Of a stretch of DNA of 64,000 bases, positions 36,586 through 44,416 are shown in pieces. The notes under the pieces are model-generated. The model was not told the origin of the DNA. It made no database searches and was given only the letters and a program-made list of their open reading frames with translations. Position numbers and translations under genes: made by a program. Where the stretch lies: NCBI RefSeq assembly GCF_018598225.1, contig NZ_JAHESF010000003.1, positions 248,001 through 312,000 of the forward strand, given 5' to 3'. This DNA is from Chryseosolibacter histidinae (GTDB lineage Bacteria; Bacteroidota; Bacteroidia; Cytophagales; Cyclobacteriaceae). The number at the start of each line of letters is the position of its first letter. The first letter of the stretch is position 1.

Positions 36586-36610
36586 TTTGTCTACTAAATC
36601 TATAGACAAA
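36586..36610. promoter_or_regulatory. Perfect inverted repeat just upstream of the riboswitch (operator candidate)
   Basis: Arms TTTGTCTA and TAGACAAA are perfect 8-bp inverted repeats around 9 bases. The core resembles the repeat at 344-360 before the left-edge receptor gene (14/17 bases). It lies 20 bp upstream of the riboswitch P1, where a promoter for the sulfur operon is expected. Binding by a sulfur regulator is an inference. Confidence 0.5.
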
Positions 36611-36617
36611 TGTAACA

Positions 36618-36631
36618 TTACAAATTTGTAA
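36618..36631. promoter_or_regulatory. 14-bp perfect palindrome upstream of the sulfur operon
   Basis: TTACAAATTTGTAA is a perfect 14-bp palindrome, 8 bp beyond the inverted repeat at 36586-36610. It could be a second operator site. Nothing else supports a specific regulator. Confidence 0.3.
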
Positions 36632-36728
36632 CGTGCAACTGTTTGGTAAAAAAAGTTTTGAGAAATTTTGGTTAGTCCATCGCAATGGTTTGAAGTGTCT
36701 AAAACAAAGCCACTTATGCCTGCCCCAC

Positions 36729-36760
36729 AAAAAAAAGCCCGCAAGGTTTACCTGCAGGCT
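36729..36760 (-). terminator. Intrinsic terminator after the DUF4097 operon
   Basis: On the minus strand, GCCTGCAGG pairs with CCTTGCGGGC (G-U pairs allowed) around a short loop, followed by eight T. It lies about 37 bp after the stop codon at 36798 and isolates this operon from the sulfur operon's leader. Confidence 0.85.
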
Positions 36761-36797
36761 TCAAAGAAGCGTTGTCAACTAACGCTCTACCCTGATA

Positions 36798-37541
36798 TTA
36801 CTGACCGGCTTTTCTGATATAAACGTTGCCGTATTTCGACTCAAAGGTATACTTCGGACCGCTGCCGGGCTTGGCTGTAACGTAGGTGTGAAAATCCCTT
36901 TCCTTAAAACCACCGCCCGAGAATTTTGTGTCGAAGTTGGTATAGATCTCGCCGTAGTTGGTTTCGGCAATGACTTCGCCTGCGGCACGCTCAGCCAGCG
37001 CGGCATCAACACCGCCGTAGGTTGCCTCCACGGTTAACGGGCCATTGAAGTTCTTGATCTCCACCATGCCATAGACCGATTCAACACGGGTCTCTATGTT
37101 CTTCGGAACCTTGATCTCCAGCTTAATGTCAATGTCAGCGCCCCACGACATGGTATTATAGCCTCCACCATGTTCTTCCTGGTATTTTTTAAGGTCGGCT
37201 TTGGTCCTGAACATGATCTTCTGGCCATCGCGCATAATGGTGATCCGCTGCGGCAGGTTCTTCAGGTCTTTAATGAAGGAGCGAAGATCGATCACATTTC
37301 CGTTCACCGCGTTTTCAAAGATGAAGGCATCATCGTTCTCGCCGCCGTTGATGCTCACCGTGCCCTGAACCGAGATCTCGTTCCTGTCCCACGTGCTTAC
37401 CTGCACCAGCTCAGGATAATCGAAGTGCATGTTGATCTTCTGGCCTGGCTGGACCGGGATCGTTTTGTTGAGCTGCGTCTGCGCAAAATCCTTGACGGGA
37501 CTTGTCATCGCAATGATCAATATGGCTATTGTTATTTTCAT
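36798..37541 (-). CDS. Exported DUF4097-like beta-helix protein (third copy)
   Basis: A 247-aa exported protein (signal MKITIAILIIAMTSPVKDFAQ). The repeated beta-strand turns typical of DUF4097/DUF4098 head domains are present: RVESVYGMVEIKNFNGPLTVEATYGGVDAAL, AETNYGEIYTNFD and ESKYGNVYIRKAG. It is the most divergent of three neighbouring paralogues and has a longer N-terminal part with an insert near residues 90-130. It is the last gene of an operon headed by an ECF sigma factor gene and ends 37 bp before a terminator. In Bacteroidota such proteins sit next to sigma/anti-sigma pairs and probably act in envelope sensing; their biochemical function is not established. Confidence 0.85.
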   Translation of the reverse strand: MKITIAILIIAMTSPVKDFAQTQLNKTIPVQPGQKINMHFDYPELVQVSTWDRNEISVQGTVSINGGENDDAFIFENAVNGNVIDLRSFIKDLKNLPQRITIMRDGQKIMFRTKADLKKYQEEHGGGYNTMSWGADIDIKLEIKVPKNIETRVESVYGMVEIKNFNGPLTVEATYGGVDAALAERAAGEVIAETNYGEIYTNFDTKFSGGGFKERDFHTYVTAKPGSGPKYTFESKYGNVYIRKAGQ

Positions 37542-37637
37542 AGCAGATATTTTATCGTTTCGATTTCAGATCTGTGATCTCCGAATCCTAATCATTGAGT
37601 ATTACCGAGACCAGGAGCCGGAGATCTACAGCAGAGA

Positions 37638-38405
37638 TCATTTCATTTTTCTCAGGTATACGTTATCGTGCGAAGCTGACAGTGTGATGTTGATGCCGCC
37701 GCCATTGATCTTGCCGTTCACCTTGTCACTGTACCTTACCAGGTCACCGGTACGTTCGATCTCGATCTTGAAATCGGGGTCTACGAGGATCTCGCCGTGC
37801 GAAGAAGCCAGTTTCAGGTTTGCCTTCGTTGTTACCGGAAGGGCTACGTCCACATGGCCGTGAACCGACTGGATCGACACCGGGTTTTTCAACGCAGCAC
37901 CCAGCACCGCTTCAATTCCACCATGCACTGTTTTCACTTCCATCGGCCCGGTCACATTCGTCAGCCTGACGCCGCTATGGACAGTAGAAACTTCGATCTC
38001 GCCTTCAACATTCCGGAACTGCACTTCACTGCCATGAGGTGAATTGTGTGAATAAAATACCTTGACACCCTTTGGAACTTTGATCGTAACATCCGGTCCA
38101 CCCATTTTCTTCAGCTGGCGGACCTCTATCACCTGCCCTTTGTCTACCACTGACAGGCCGAGACCTGTATTGTCTTCCAGTCCCAGGCTGCTGACAGCAC
38201 GCAATCCCTGGGCGCGTTCATCGCTCGAGCGATCGTTTCCCCTGGCGCTGAAGATGATCTCGTTGCCATCATACCCTTCTACTGAAACGTCATTCACTTC
38301 CCTGATGTCCAATGTTCCCGAGCTTTTCGAAACCTTGTAATCCTGCGCACAGACGATACCGGAGATCATTGCGCCGAGTACCACCATTAACAATTTCTTT
38401 TTCAT
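37638..38405 (-). CDS. Exported DUF4097-like protein (second copy)
   Basis: A 255-aa exported protein with signal MKKKLLMVVLGAMISGIVCAQ. Blocks shared with the adjacent copy at 38458 include VEGYDGNEIIFS, RAQGLRAVSSLGLEDNTGLGLSV and VIEVRQLKKMGGPDVTIKVPKGV. The ladder of short strands is clear (VEGEIEVSTVHSGVRLTNVTGPMEVKTVHGGIEAVL; SVHGHVDVALPV; SSHGEILVDPDF). In this copy many strand turns carry His (VHSG, VHGG, VHGH, SSHGE), where the other two have Tyr (YNS, YGH, YGY, SYGE). That systematic swap suggests a specialised surface, perhaps metal- or ligand-binding (inference). Confidence 0.87.
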   Translation of the reverse strand: MKKKLLMVVLGAMISGIVCAQDYKVSKSSGTLDIREVNDVSVEGYDGNEIIFSARGNDRSSDERAQGLRAVSSLGLEDNTGLGLSVVDKGQVIEVRQLKKMGGPDVTIKVPKGVKVFYSHNSPHGSEVQFRNVEGEIEVSTVHSGVRLTNVTGPMEVKTVHGGIEAVLGAALKNPVSIQSVHGHVDVALPVTTKANLKLASSHGEILVDPDFKIEIERTGDLVRYSDKVNGKINGGGINITLSASHDNVYLRKMK

Positions 38406-38457
38406 TACTTATGTCGTTTACGATTGTGATCTGATTTAATTTTGTTGGCTCTTCGCA

Positions 38458-39222
38458 CTATTTCTTTCTGAGATAAACCTTCCCATAGTTGCAGGCGAGG
38501 TCGATATTGATACCACCACCGTTGATCTTGCCGACAACCTTGTCGCTGTAGTGGACCATGCCACCGGTGGCTTCTATCTTGATATCGAACTCAGGCGCCA
38601 CAAAGATCTCTCCGTATGATGTGCTCAGCTTGAGGTCGGCTTTGGTTGCCTGCGGAAGTGTAACATCCACATAACCGTAAACCGAAACGATGGAGATGGG
38701 ATCTTTGATGGTGGAGCTGAACGTGGCTTCCACATGACCGTAGATGGTTTTGACGGTGAGCGGGCCTGTAACATTATCGAGCTCGATGCTGTTGTACTGT
38801 GCCGACACTTCTATTTCGTTCGTCAGGTTCTTGAACACTGCTTCGCCGCCGTATTGCGATTCGTGGGTGAACGATACAATAACACCTTTGGGAACCTGCA
38901 CCCTGATGTTGGGTGCGTTTGTCTTTTTCAATTGCCGCACTTCCACAACGTTGCCTTTATCAGTCACGTTGATGCCGAGGCCGGTGTTATCGCTAAGCCC
39001 CAGGCTATTGACTGACCGCAGGCCTTCAGCACGTTCGTCTCTATCTTTTCCGCCATCCTTGCTTGAGAAGATGATCTCGTTGCCGTCATAACCTTCCACG
39101 GTTACCTTGCCTACATAGAGCTCCAGCCTGCCGGAGTTTTTGGCTACCTTGAACTCCTGGGCCTGAACACACCCCGCTATCAGCAGCAACACGATCCCTG
39201 TTATTATTTTCTTGTTTTTCAT
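38458..39222 (-). CDS. Exported DUF4097-like protein (first copy)
   Basis: A 254-aa exported protein, closest to the next gene at 37638. The signal peptide is MKNKKIITGIVLLLIAGCVQAQ; a lipobox-like IAGC is present near residue 18, but the AQ cleavage site also fits, so lipoprotein status is open. The beta-ladder carries Tyr turns (AQYNSIELDNVTGPLTVKTIYGHVEATF; SVYGYVDVTLPQ; STSYGEIFVAPEF) and ends with NYGKVYLRKK. It follows the anti-sigma factor gene with a 48-bp gap and is probably co-regulated with it. Confidence 0.87.
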   Translation of the reverse strand: MKNKKIITGIVLLLIAGCVQAQEFKVAKNSGRLELYVGKVTVEGYDGNEIIFSSKDGGKDRDERAEGLRSVNSLGLSDNTGLGINVTDKGNVVEVRQLKKTNAPNIRVQVPKGVIVSFTHESQYGGEAVFKNLTNEIEVSAQYNSIELDNVTGPLTVKTIYGHVEATFSSTIKDPISIVSVYGYVDVTLPQATKADLKLSTSYGEIFVAPEFDIKIEATGGMVHYSDKVVGKINGGGINIDLACNYGKVYLRKK

Positions 39223-39270
39223 TTCCTTTCTTTGATTTGTTACTTAAAACCTAACCTATATTTATTTCCT

Positions 39271-40056
39271 TCATGAAAGTCTCAATATTCCTGAGTATGC
39301 TTCGTCCTTTACGGCCTGCATGGTCTTCTCGTCATCCACGATCTTCCTGAGGTCGTTCACCACACTTTTTTCCTTCATCTTCACCAGCAGCTGGATCAGG
39401 CTGATCTGCACCACTGGGTCTTTTTGTTTTTGCAGCGAAGTCACCAACGCTTTTCTCACGGCAGCGTCATCCGAAAACTTGCTGAGCGCATCGAGAGCTG
39501 CGAGCCTCACGTTCGAGTTGGGGTCTTCGTTCATGGTTTTTACCAGCGCGTTCACGATCTCGTCGTCGGCTTTGCCCATGCTGACGGCTACATTCACACC
39601 CTGGATCCGCTGGCTTGCCGACTGGCCGTTCTGAAGCATGGCCATCATCTGCTGCGTGATCTGCATCTGTTTTTCCAATGCTTCCAGTCTTTCTCTCTCT
39701 GCCAGTTGTCTTTCTTCACGCTGGTGGCTGATCCAGAACCCGATGCCACCGCCCAGGATCAGCAACGCCACAGCTGCTGCCACACGGTACAGGGCTGGCT
39801 GGAAGAATACGGTTTTGGTCTGGCGTGCCGAGGTCATTTCTTCTTTCAGCAGGTCATCGAAGCCCGCCCGCAGTTTTGCGCTCGGCTCGATGCGTGCGGA
39901 CCTGTCCATCAGGTGCATCACTTCCTTCAGCTCTTCATAAAGCTTGTACGATTCTGCGTTGTTCACCAGCTCCTGCTCCACCACCCGTTTATCAACCGTG
40001 TTGAGGCGGTTGTCGATGTAGTCGATGAGCATACTTTCCAGCTTTTGCTTTTCCAT
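39271..40056 (-). CDS. Membrane anti-sigma factor with periplasmic HEAT repeats
   Basis: A 261-aa single-pass protein. The first ~80 residues are helical and cytoplasmic (LIDYIDNRLNTVDKRVVEQELVNNAESYKLYEEL), as in zinc-free anti-sigma domains. One membrane segment follows (~90-109, YRVAAAVALLILGGGIGFWIS), then a coiled-coil stretch (REERQLAERERLEALEKQMQITQQMM) and HEAT-like repeats (~165-255: VNALVKTMNEDPNSNVRLAALDALSKF; VRKALVTSLQKQKDPVVQISLIQLL). It lies 21 bp after the ECF sigma gene, which it should hold inactive until an envelope signal acts on the HEAT domain. The sensor role of the repeats is inferred. Confidence 0.85.
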   Translation of the reverse strand: MEKQKLESMLIDYIDNRLNTVDKRVVEQELVNNAESYKLYEELKEVMHLMDRSARIEPSAKLRAGFDDLLKEEMTSARQTKTVFFQPALYRVAAAVALLILGGGIGFWISHQREERQLAERERLEALEKQMQITQQMMAMLQNGQSASQRIQGVNVAVSMGKADDEIVNALVKTMNEDPNSNVRLAALDALSKFSDDAAVRKALVTSLQKQKDPVVQISLIQLLVKMKEKSVVNDLRKIVDDEKTMQAVKDEAYSGILRLS

Positions 40057-40077
40057 ATCTTTTATGCTTTCAGGGCG

Positions 40078-40617
40078 TTAGATCTTTTCCATTTCAAAAT
40101 AGTACTCCCGCAGCTTGAGGATGGCGCGGTGCACTTTCACTTTTATATTGGCTACCGTTGTGTCCATAATGGCGGCAACCTCTTCGTATTTCATTTGTTG
40201 AAACCGGGTAAGCACCAGCAGCTCGCGCTGTTCTTCGCTGAGCCTTGCCATGGACTGGTGAAGGAGCTTCTCCTTTTCGTCCTGCGCTTCATGTTCCTCG
40301 AGGTCAGCCATATGGTCGCTTATTTTTTCTACGTCAACAAAATCCGAGAACTTGTTCTTGTTCGCCTGGTAGTGATCCGAAAACACATTCCGCGCTACCT
40401 GGTAGATCCACGATTGAAACTTATTGCCTTCGCGGTAGCTTGTTCTGTATTTGATGATGCGTAAAAAAACGTTCTGGGTAAGGTCTTCAGCCAGCGCCCT
40501 GTCCATTGTCATGCGGGCTAGAAAATTGAATATGCGTTTATGGTACCGCTCAAATAGCAAGGTCGCCTGTTGAAGCTCTCCACGCTTTACGGCCTCCATT
40601 ATCAATTCGTCTGTCAT
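40078..40617 (-). CDS. ECF (sigma-70 family) RNA polymerase sigma factor
   Basis: A 179-aa sigma factor. ATG at 40617 chosen; the longer frame begins at TTG seven residues earlier. Region 2 is seen as ERYHKRIFNFLARMTMDRALAEDLTQNVFLRI and FQSWIYQVARNVFSDHYQ. Region 4 is seen as EEQRELLVLTRFQQMKYEEVAAIMDTTVANIKVKVHRAILKLREY. It heads the operon with the HEAT anti-sigma factor and three DUF4097 genes and probably controls it. Upstream on the minus strand, TGTAACC at 40677-40671 and CGTC at 40660-40657 resemble an autoregulated ECF promoter, but the spacing is shorter than usual. Confidence 0.93.
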   Translation of the reverse strand: MTDELIMEAVKRGELQQATLLFERYHKRIFNFLARMTMDRALAEDLTQNVFLRIIKYRTSYREGNKFQSWIYQVARNVFSDHYQANKNKFSDFVDVEKISDHMADLEEHEAQDEKEKLLHQSMARLSEEQRELLVLTRFQQMKYEEVAAIMDTTVANIKVKVHRAILKLREYYFEMEKI

Positions 40618-40716
40618 CAGGACCTCGTTTTTTGTCAATTTTCGTGTTAGTTACCGGACGGTAAAGTAAAGGTTACAGTTGAATTTAAGGATTTTTCGGG
40701 CCGCGAAGCGGCAAAA

Positions 40717-40798
40717 AGGAGCCAGGAGCCAGGAGTAAGGAGCCAGGGGTCGCCCGAAGCCAGCCTTATGCGTACCTCGTAATTCGTACTTCGTACCT
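40717..40798. repeat. Low-complexity intergenic repeat (AGGAGCC units, then CGTAC units)
   Basis: Four imperfect AGGAGCC/AGGAGTA units at 40717-40750, then a short palindromic run of CGTACCTCGT and CGTACTTCGTACC at 40771-40798. The second part resembles GAAGTACGAGGTACG near 49442-49455 on the opposite strand, so it is a dispersed repeat. It lies between the ECF operon promoter and the end of the propeller gene. Confidence 0.6.
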
Positions 40799-40826
40799 AA
40801 GAGTCGCGCTGCTGCCTAACATGAAT

Positions 40827-42038
40827 TTAACGTCTCAGGCAATACACGGTGCCTTCCGTGGTGGTGAAGATCAGGAGGTCAGGCGTGATGGCAGGGGTTG
40901 AAAAAATGCCACCAAGCTCGTATTCAACTTCCAGGAAATGTTCGTTCGATTTGATGATGGTGTAAATATCATCGCGATAAGCGTCATCGGGTTTAAAATA
41001 TTTGAGCCGGTTCTTGCTGTATCCTTCCGTTGTTACGGTCCATACTTTTTCACCGGTCCGGGCATCGATGCCGTGCAGCTTGCCGATGGTTGTGCCTGCA
41101 TAGAACATACTTTCACTGTAGGCATTGCTTCCGAAGATGAGGAACTCCATCGGTTTTTTCCAGTACTCCCTGCCGGTCTCGGGTACGGCGGCAATGAGCA
41201 CCCGTTCATCGGCGCCGCCAATATGCAATACCGAGTCGTGAATGGTGTTGGCTAGGCCCCATCCCCGCGTAAAAGCTTTGTTCCAATGACAGTAGCCCTT
41301 GTTCTGATCTATGGCGTAAACATTGTAATCGCGCGCACCGATAAAGACCAGGCCCTTCGCCACAACGGGTGAGCCCTGCACTTCACCTGCAGGAAAAAAG
41401 CGATGGCCTAAAGTTTTGAACTTCCACACCAACGCTCCGCTGGCGACATCCAGCGCATACACGTATCCATCAAATGAGCCCACAAACACTTTGTTGTTAT
41501 CGATCGCCGGGGTTGTGTGCACAATGTTGCCGGTCTGATAGCTCCAGCGCTTCGTTCCATTATCAGCCTTCACGGCATACACGTTGCCATCGCCCGAGCC
41601 GAAATACACTGTATTATTATAGAGGATGGGAGAAGACTGGTGATAGTCCGCAAAATCGTATTTCTTTTCACCGTTCGAGGCAAAGGTCCATTTGATCTTG
41701 CCTGTCATCTTATCGAGGCAGTACAGGTTTCCGTCGCCACCATTCAGGTACAGTATGTTGCCTGTTACGAGGGGTGTCGAGCGGATCTGTCCACGGGTCT
41801 TCAGTTTCCAGCTGATCTTTCCTGACCGGGTATCGAGCGCATAGAACGTGCTGTCGAGCGCACCAAAATAAACGAGGTTATCACTCACCAGGGGCGAGGC
41901 GATGATGGGGGTAGCGACCCGGAAGGTCCAGTGCACGGAGGGCTTCTCTTTAAAATCGGGAATGGTTTGTTTCGCGGAACTCTGGGCCTGTGCATAACTG
42001 AAGAGCGCAAAGAAGAACAGTGGAGATAAGCACCTCAT
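40827..42038 (-). CDS. Exported PQQ-like beta-propeller protein (BamB-like fold)
   Basis: A 403-aa protein with signal MRCLSPLFFFALFSYAQAQ. It has seven or eight PQQ-type blades with the repeat YALDTRSGKISWKLKT, YCLDKMTGKIKWTF, YAVKADNGTKRWSYQT, YALDVASGALVWKFKT and HGIDARTGEKVWTV, each with the [DN]-x-x-[TS]-G-x-x-x-W core. The fold is shared by BamB and PQQ dehydrogenases, but there is no N-terminal Cys for lipidation and no haem or PQQ-specific ligand was identified. A periplasmic scaffold or binding role is likely. The gene appears to be transcribed alone. Confidence 0.87.
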   Translation of the reverse strand: MRCLSPLFFFALFSYAQAQSSAKQTIPDFKEKPSVHWTFRVATPIIASPLVSDNLVYFGALDSTFYALDTRSGKISWKLKTRGQIRSTPLVTGNILYLNGGDGNLYCLDKMTGKIKWTFASNGEKKYDFADYHQSSPILYNNTVYFGSGDGNVYAVKADNGTKRWSYQTGNIVHTTPAIDNNKVFVGSFDGYVYALDVASGALVWKFKTLGHRFFPAGEVQGSPVVAKGLVFIGARDYNVYAIDQNKGYCHWNKAFTRGWGLANTIHDSVLHIGGADERVLIAAVPETGREYWKKPMEFLIFGSNAYSESMFYAGTTIGKLHGIDARTGEKVWTVTTEGYSKNRLKYFKPDDAYRDDIYTIIKSNEHFLEVEYELGGIFSTPAITPDLLIFTTTEGTVYCLRR

Positions 42039-42113
42039 ATGTTTTTTTAATCAAAATACAAAATGGCGTCACCATCCGGTAACCGCTCGTGCAAATCCAC
42101 GTGAGCTGGGGGA

Positions 42114-42142
42114 TAAAAAAAGGTGCCCTTTTGAGGCACCCT
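42114..42142 (-). terminator. Intrinsic terminator after the small PepSY-like gene
   Basis: On the minus strand, GGGTGCC pairs with GGCACC around a short loop, followed by eight T. It lies about 85 bp after the stop codon at 42228. Confidence 0.85.
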
Positions 42143-42227
42143 TTCGTTTACAGGTTTGTAGTTGTGATAGCCGGGCCGCATTTATCACCCTACCACCCGG
42201 GCACGGCTATCAAAGGCCTGTGTTCTC

Positions 42228-42521
42228 TTATTTCACTTCTTTGCCGTCTTTGTCAAGCTTTACGGTTTTTGTCTCGGCGTCTTTCTTCAGCTCCACTTCA
42301 TACTGGTCAGCTGATTTCAGGTGATACGCTGCGCTGATCGTCCAGCCCTGGTAGTCGGCGCTCTGAAGGGCAGTTTTTACGGCTTCGGGAAGCTCTTCAG
42401 TTTTGATCTTCACTTTGTCATCCTGTTGCACGGCAACAACGGTAGTGCTAATGGTTGTGGCGTTAACGAAAGTTCCGGCTGCGAAGAACACAACGACAAG
42501 AGAAAGAATAACTTTTTTCAT
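42228..42521 (-). CDS. Small exported PepSY-like protein
   Basis: A 97-aa protein with a clear signal peptide (MKKVILSLVVVFFAAGTFVNA). The mature part reads LPEAVKTALQSADYQGWTISAAYHLKSADQYEVELKKDAETKTVKLDKDGKEVK. A helix (EAVKTAL) followed by beta strands with xYEVELKK and KLDKDGKEV matches small PepSY-like / DUF2874-type periplasmic proteins of Bacteroidota. These may inhibit or bind other proteins; no function is established. The gene has its own terminator. Confidence 0.8.
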   Translation of the reverse strand: MKKVILSLVVVFFAAGTFVNATTISTTVVAVQQDDKVKIKTEELPEAVKTALQSADYQGWTISAAYHLKSADQYEVELKKDAETKTVKLDKDGKEVK

Positions 42522-42699
42522 GTTATTAAGTTTGGTTTAAAACGTTTTGCGCTGCCTGTTACAATGACGATGCCGGCCAGCAGGCAGAAGGTGAAAACAG
42601 CTGTAGGTCAGGAGATTAAATTTTTAACGAAGGATGAGCGGGCAGTCAACGTGTAGAATATGTCTACAGTTTGAATCCACAGACCACAGATTTAGGATA

Positions 42700-42750
42700 G
42701 TCGTCAGACCACTGCGCACACGCCAACGCACCTGTCAGTGGTCAGACGAC
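42700..42750. repeat. 51-nt palindromic repeat after oxyR
   Basis: Arms GTCGTCAGACCACTG and CAGTGGTCAGACGAC are inverted repeats with one internal mismatch. It is the same length and core as the palindrome at 452-502, and also abuts the stop of a minus-strand gene (oxyR, 42751). No T-run follows here, so terminator function is less certain. Confidence 0.65.
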
Positions 42751-43671
42751 TCAATTCCACCTTACGCGCATGTACTTGTCGTTCTTTTTGAAGTGTGGCG
42801 GGATGGCCTTGAGGATGGCTTCGCGCAGCTTGATGAGCAGCATTTCTTTGACAAATCCCTGGTGCACGGCGAGGCTCACTTCGCGCACAGGCTCGGGTGA
42901 CGTAAAATGTTTTACGTGTTTGCTTTTGGCATTCACGGCGAGCTCGGGGATCAGCGTATAGCCATAGTTATTATCGACCATGGCCTTCAGGGTTTCGAAC
43001 GAGCCGCTTTGGTAGTTGAGCTGATGATGCGATTTTTTTGCTTTGGTGGTGCAGAGATTCATCACCTGGCCACGGAAGCAATGGCCTTCTTCCAGCAGCA
43101 GCAGGTTTTCGGTGGTGAGCGATTTGATGTTCACTTTTTCCTGCTGAAAGTATTTCAGGTTCTCTGACGTGTACAGCAGAATGGGCTCGTAAAATACGGG
43201 GATCTCCCTGATCTCTTTGTCTTCCAGCGGTGTAACGAGAATGGCCAGGTCGAGCCGGTTGGTCTTCAGCTGTTTGATGATGTCTTCGGTCTGCAGCTCG
43301 AGCACCGTGAAAGAGGTGCCGGGATTCTTATCCAGCAGCTCGTTCAGGAACCTGGGCAGCAGGTATGGTGCCAGGGTGGGGATCACCCCGAGCCTGAACT
43401 CACCTTCGATGGAGTCTTTTTCATTGCGGATGAACTCTTTCAGGTTCTTCACCTCCTGCAGGATCTGCCGCGCCCGGCTGATGATGATCTCGCCCGACTG
43501 TGTGGGCTTCAGCGGCTGGCTGCGGTCAAAGATCTTCACCCCCAGCTCGTCTTCCAGCTTCTTCACCATCATGCTCAGCGTCGGTTGCGTGACGTGGCAG
43601 TGCTCCGCGGCTTTCACGTGGTTACGGTGAATATCGAGGGCCACAATATATTCCAGTTGCTGAAGGTTCAT
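42751..43671 (-). CDS. oxyR: OxyR, LysR-family peroxide sensor
   Basis: A 306-aa LysR-type regulator. The N-terminal helix-turn-helix spans MNLQQLEYIVALDIHRNHVKAAEHCHVTQPTLSMMVKKLE-type sequence. The redox pair of OxyR is conserved: EEGHCFRGQVMNLC with Cys198 and Cys207, matching E. coli Cys199 and Cys208. Oxidation to the disulfide makes it activate peroxide-defence genes. It is divergent from ahpC and ahpD (124 bp between starts), the usual OxyR arrangement, which supports local control of those genes. Confidence 0.95.
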   Translation of the reverse strand: MNLQQLEYIVALDIHRNHVKAAEHCHVTQPTLSMMVKKLEDELGVKIFDRSQPLKPTQSGEIIISRARQILQEVKNLKEFIRNEKDSIEGEFRLGVIPTLAPYLLPRFLNELLDKNPGTSFTVLELQTEDIIKQLKTNRLDLAILVTPLEDKEIREIPVFYEPILLYTSENLKYFQQEKVNIKSLTTENLLLLEEGHCFRGQVMNLCTTKAKKSHHQLNYQSGSFETLKAMVDNNYGYTLIPELAVNAKSKHVKHFTSPEPVREVSLAVHQGFVKEMLLIKLREAILKAIPPHFKKNDKYMRVRWN

Positions 43672-43701
43672 TCGATTGCAGAAAATTGTTAAATCGTTGT
43701 A

Positions 43702-43767
43702 ATAGACAAAATTAATAAATACATAGTCAATATCGATATGATTTATAAAATGAATATTCTATTTTCG
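43702..43767 (+). promoter_or_regulatory. oxyR-ahpC divergent control region
   Basis: AT-rich region with ATAG at 43702-43705 and 43723-43726, spaced about two helical turns, loosely like OxyR half-sites. TATTTTCG at 43760-43767 matches 7 of 8 bases of the Bacteroidota -7 element TAnnTTTG and would start transcription about 20 bp before ahpC. Both assignments were made by eye. Confidence 0.4.
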
Positions 43768-43795
43768 CGGCACGAAAAACATTTTTTAACCACTT

Positions 43796-44353
43796 ATGAC
43801 AAAAGGTATCTTATCTGTAGGACAAGCTTTTCCGAAATTCAAAAAAGCTGCTGTAGTATCACTCGAGAAAGGAAAGGAATTTTTTGACATCTCGTCTGAC
43901 GAGCTTGTCAACGACGAGGGGCGTTGGACCGTGATGTTCTGGTGGCCGAAAGATTTTACTTTTGTGTGCCCCACAGAGATCGCTGAGTTCAATAAGAACT
44001 TCGGAGAGTTCCGCGATCGTAACACCAACCTCATCGGTGCTTCAACCGACTCAGAATTTGTTCACCTGGCCTGGAGAAAAAATCACGACGACCTGCGCGA
44101 CCTGAAATTCCCGATGCTGGCCGATACTTCCAAGTCGCTTGCCGAAGACCTCGGTGTGCTGGAAGCCAACGAAAAAGTTGCTTACCGCGCCACTTTCATC
44201 ATTGACCCTCAGGGCATTGTGCGCTGGGTAAGCGTGAACGACCTGAACGTGGGCAGGAATGTTAAAGAAGTGCTGCGTGTGCTGGATGCGCTTCAGACAG
44301 ACGAGTTGTGTCCCTGCAACTGGGAAAAAGGAAAAGAAACGATCAAGATCTAG
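43796..44353 (+). CDS. ahpC: Peroxiredoxin AhpC
   Basis: A 185-aa two-cysteine peroxiredoxin that reduces hydrogen and alkyl peroxides in the cytoplasm. The peroxidatic site is DFTFVCPTEI with Cys58. The resolving region is DELCPCNW (Cys172 and Cys174), and MLADTSKSLAEDLGVL plus RATFIIDPQGIVRW are family features. No AhpF gene is nearby; the following AhpD-like gene probably supplies the reducing partner, as in the mycobacterial AhpC/AhpD pair (inference). Oriented away from oxyR and probably induced by it. Confidence 0.95.
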   Translation: MTKGILSVGQAFPKFKKAAVVSLEKGKEFFDISSDELVNDEGRWTVMFWWPKDFTFVCPTEIAEFNKNFGEFRDRNTNLIGASTDSEFVHLAWRKNHDDLRDLKFPMLADTSKSLAEDLGVLEANEKVAYRATFIIDPQGIVRWVSVNDLNVGRNVKEVLRVLDALQTDELCPCNWEKGKETIKI

Positions 44354-44414
44354 TTCGAAGTTTAAAGTTTAAAGTTTCAAGTTAGAAGTTTCAAGTTTTT
44401 TAAAGTTTAAAGTT
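44354..44414. repeat. Tandem AAGTTT(A/C)AA repeat between ahpC and ahpD-like gene
   Basis: About eight degenerate copies of an A/T-rich heptamer (AAGTTTA, AAGTTTC, AAGTTAG) fill the whole gap between the two genes. Likely a slippage-prone simple repeat; a role in expression spacing is only a possibility. Confidence 0.6.
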
Positions 44415-44416
44415 AG

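Noticed and set aside
39424-40464. 346-codon open frame on the plus strand
   Set aside because: Antisense to the sigma and anti-sigma genes, both well supported. The long run of Phe, His and Leu is typical of a shadow frame.
40657-40677. Confident ECF promoter before the sigma gene at 40617
   Set aside because: The TGTAACC and CGTC elements are only 10 bases apart, shorter than usual, so it is mentioned with the gene but not listed as a feature.
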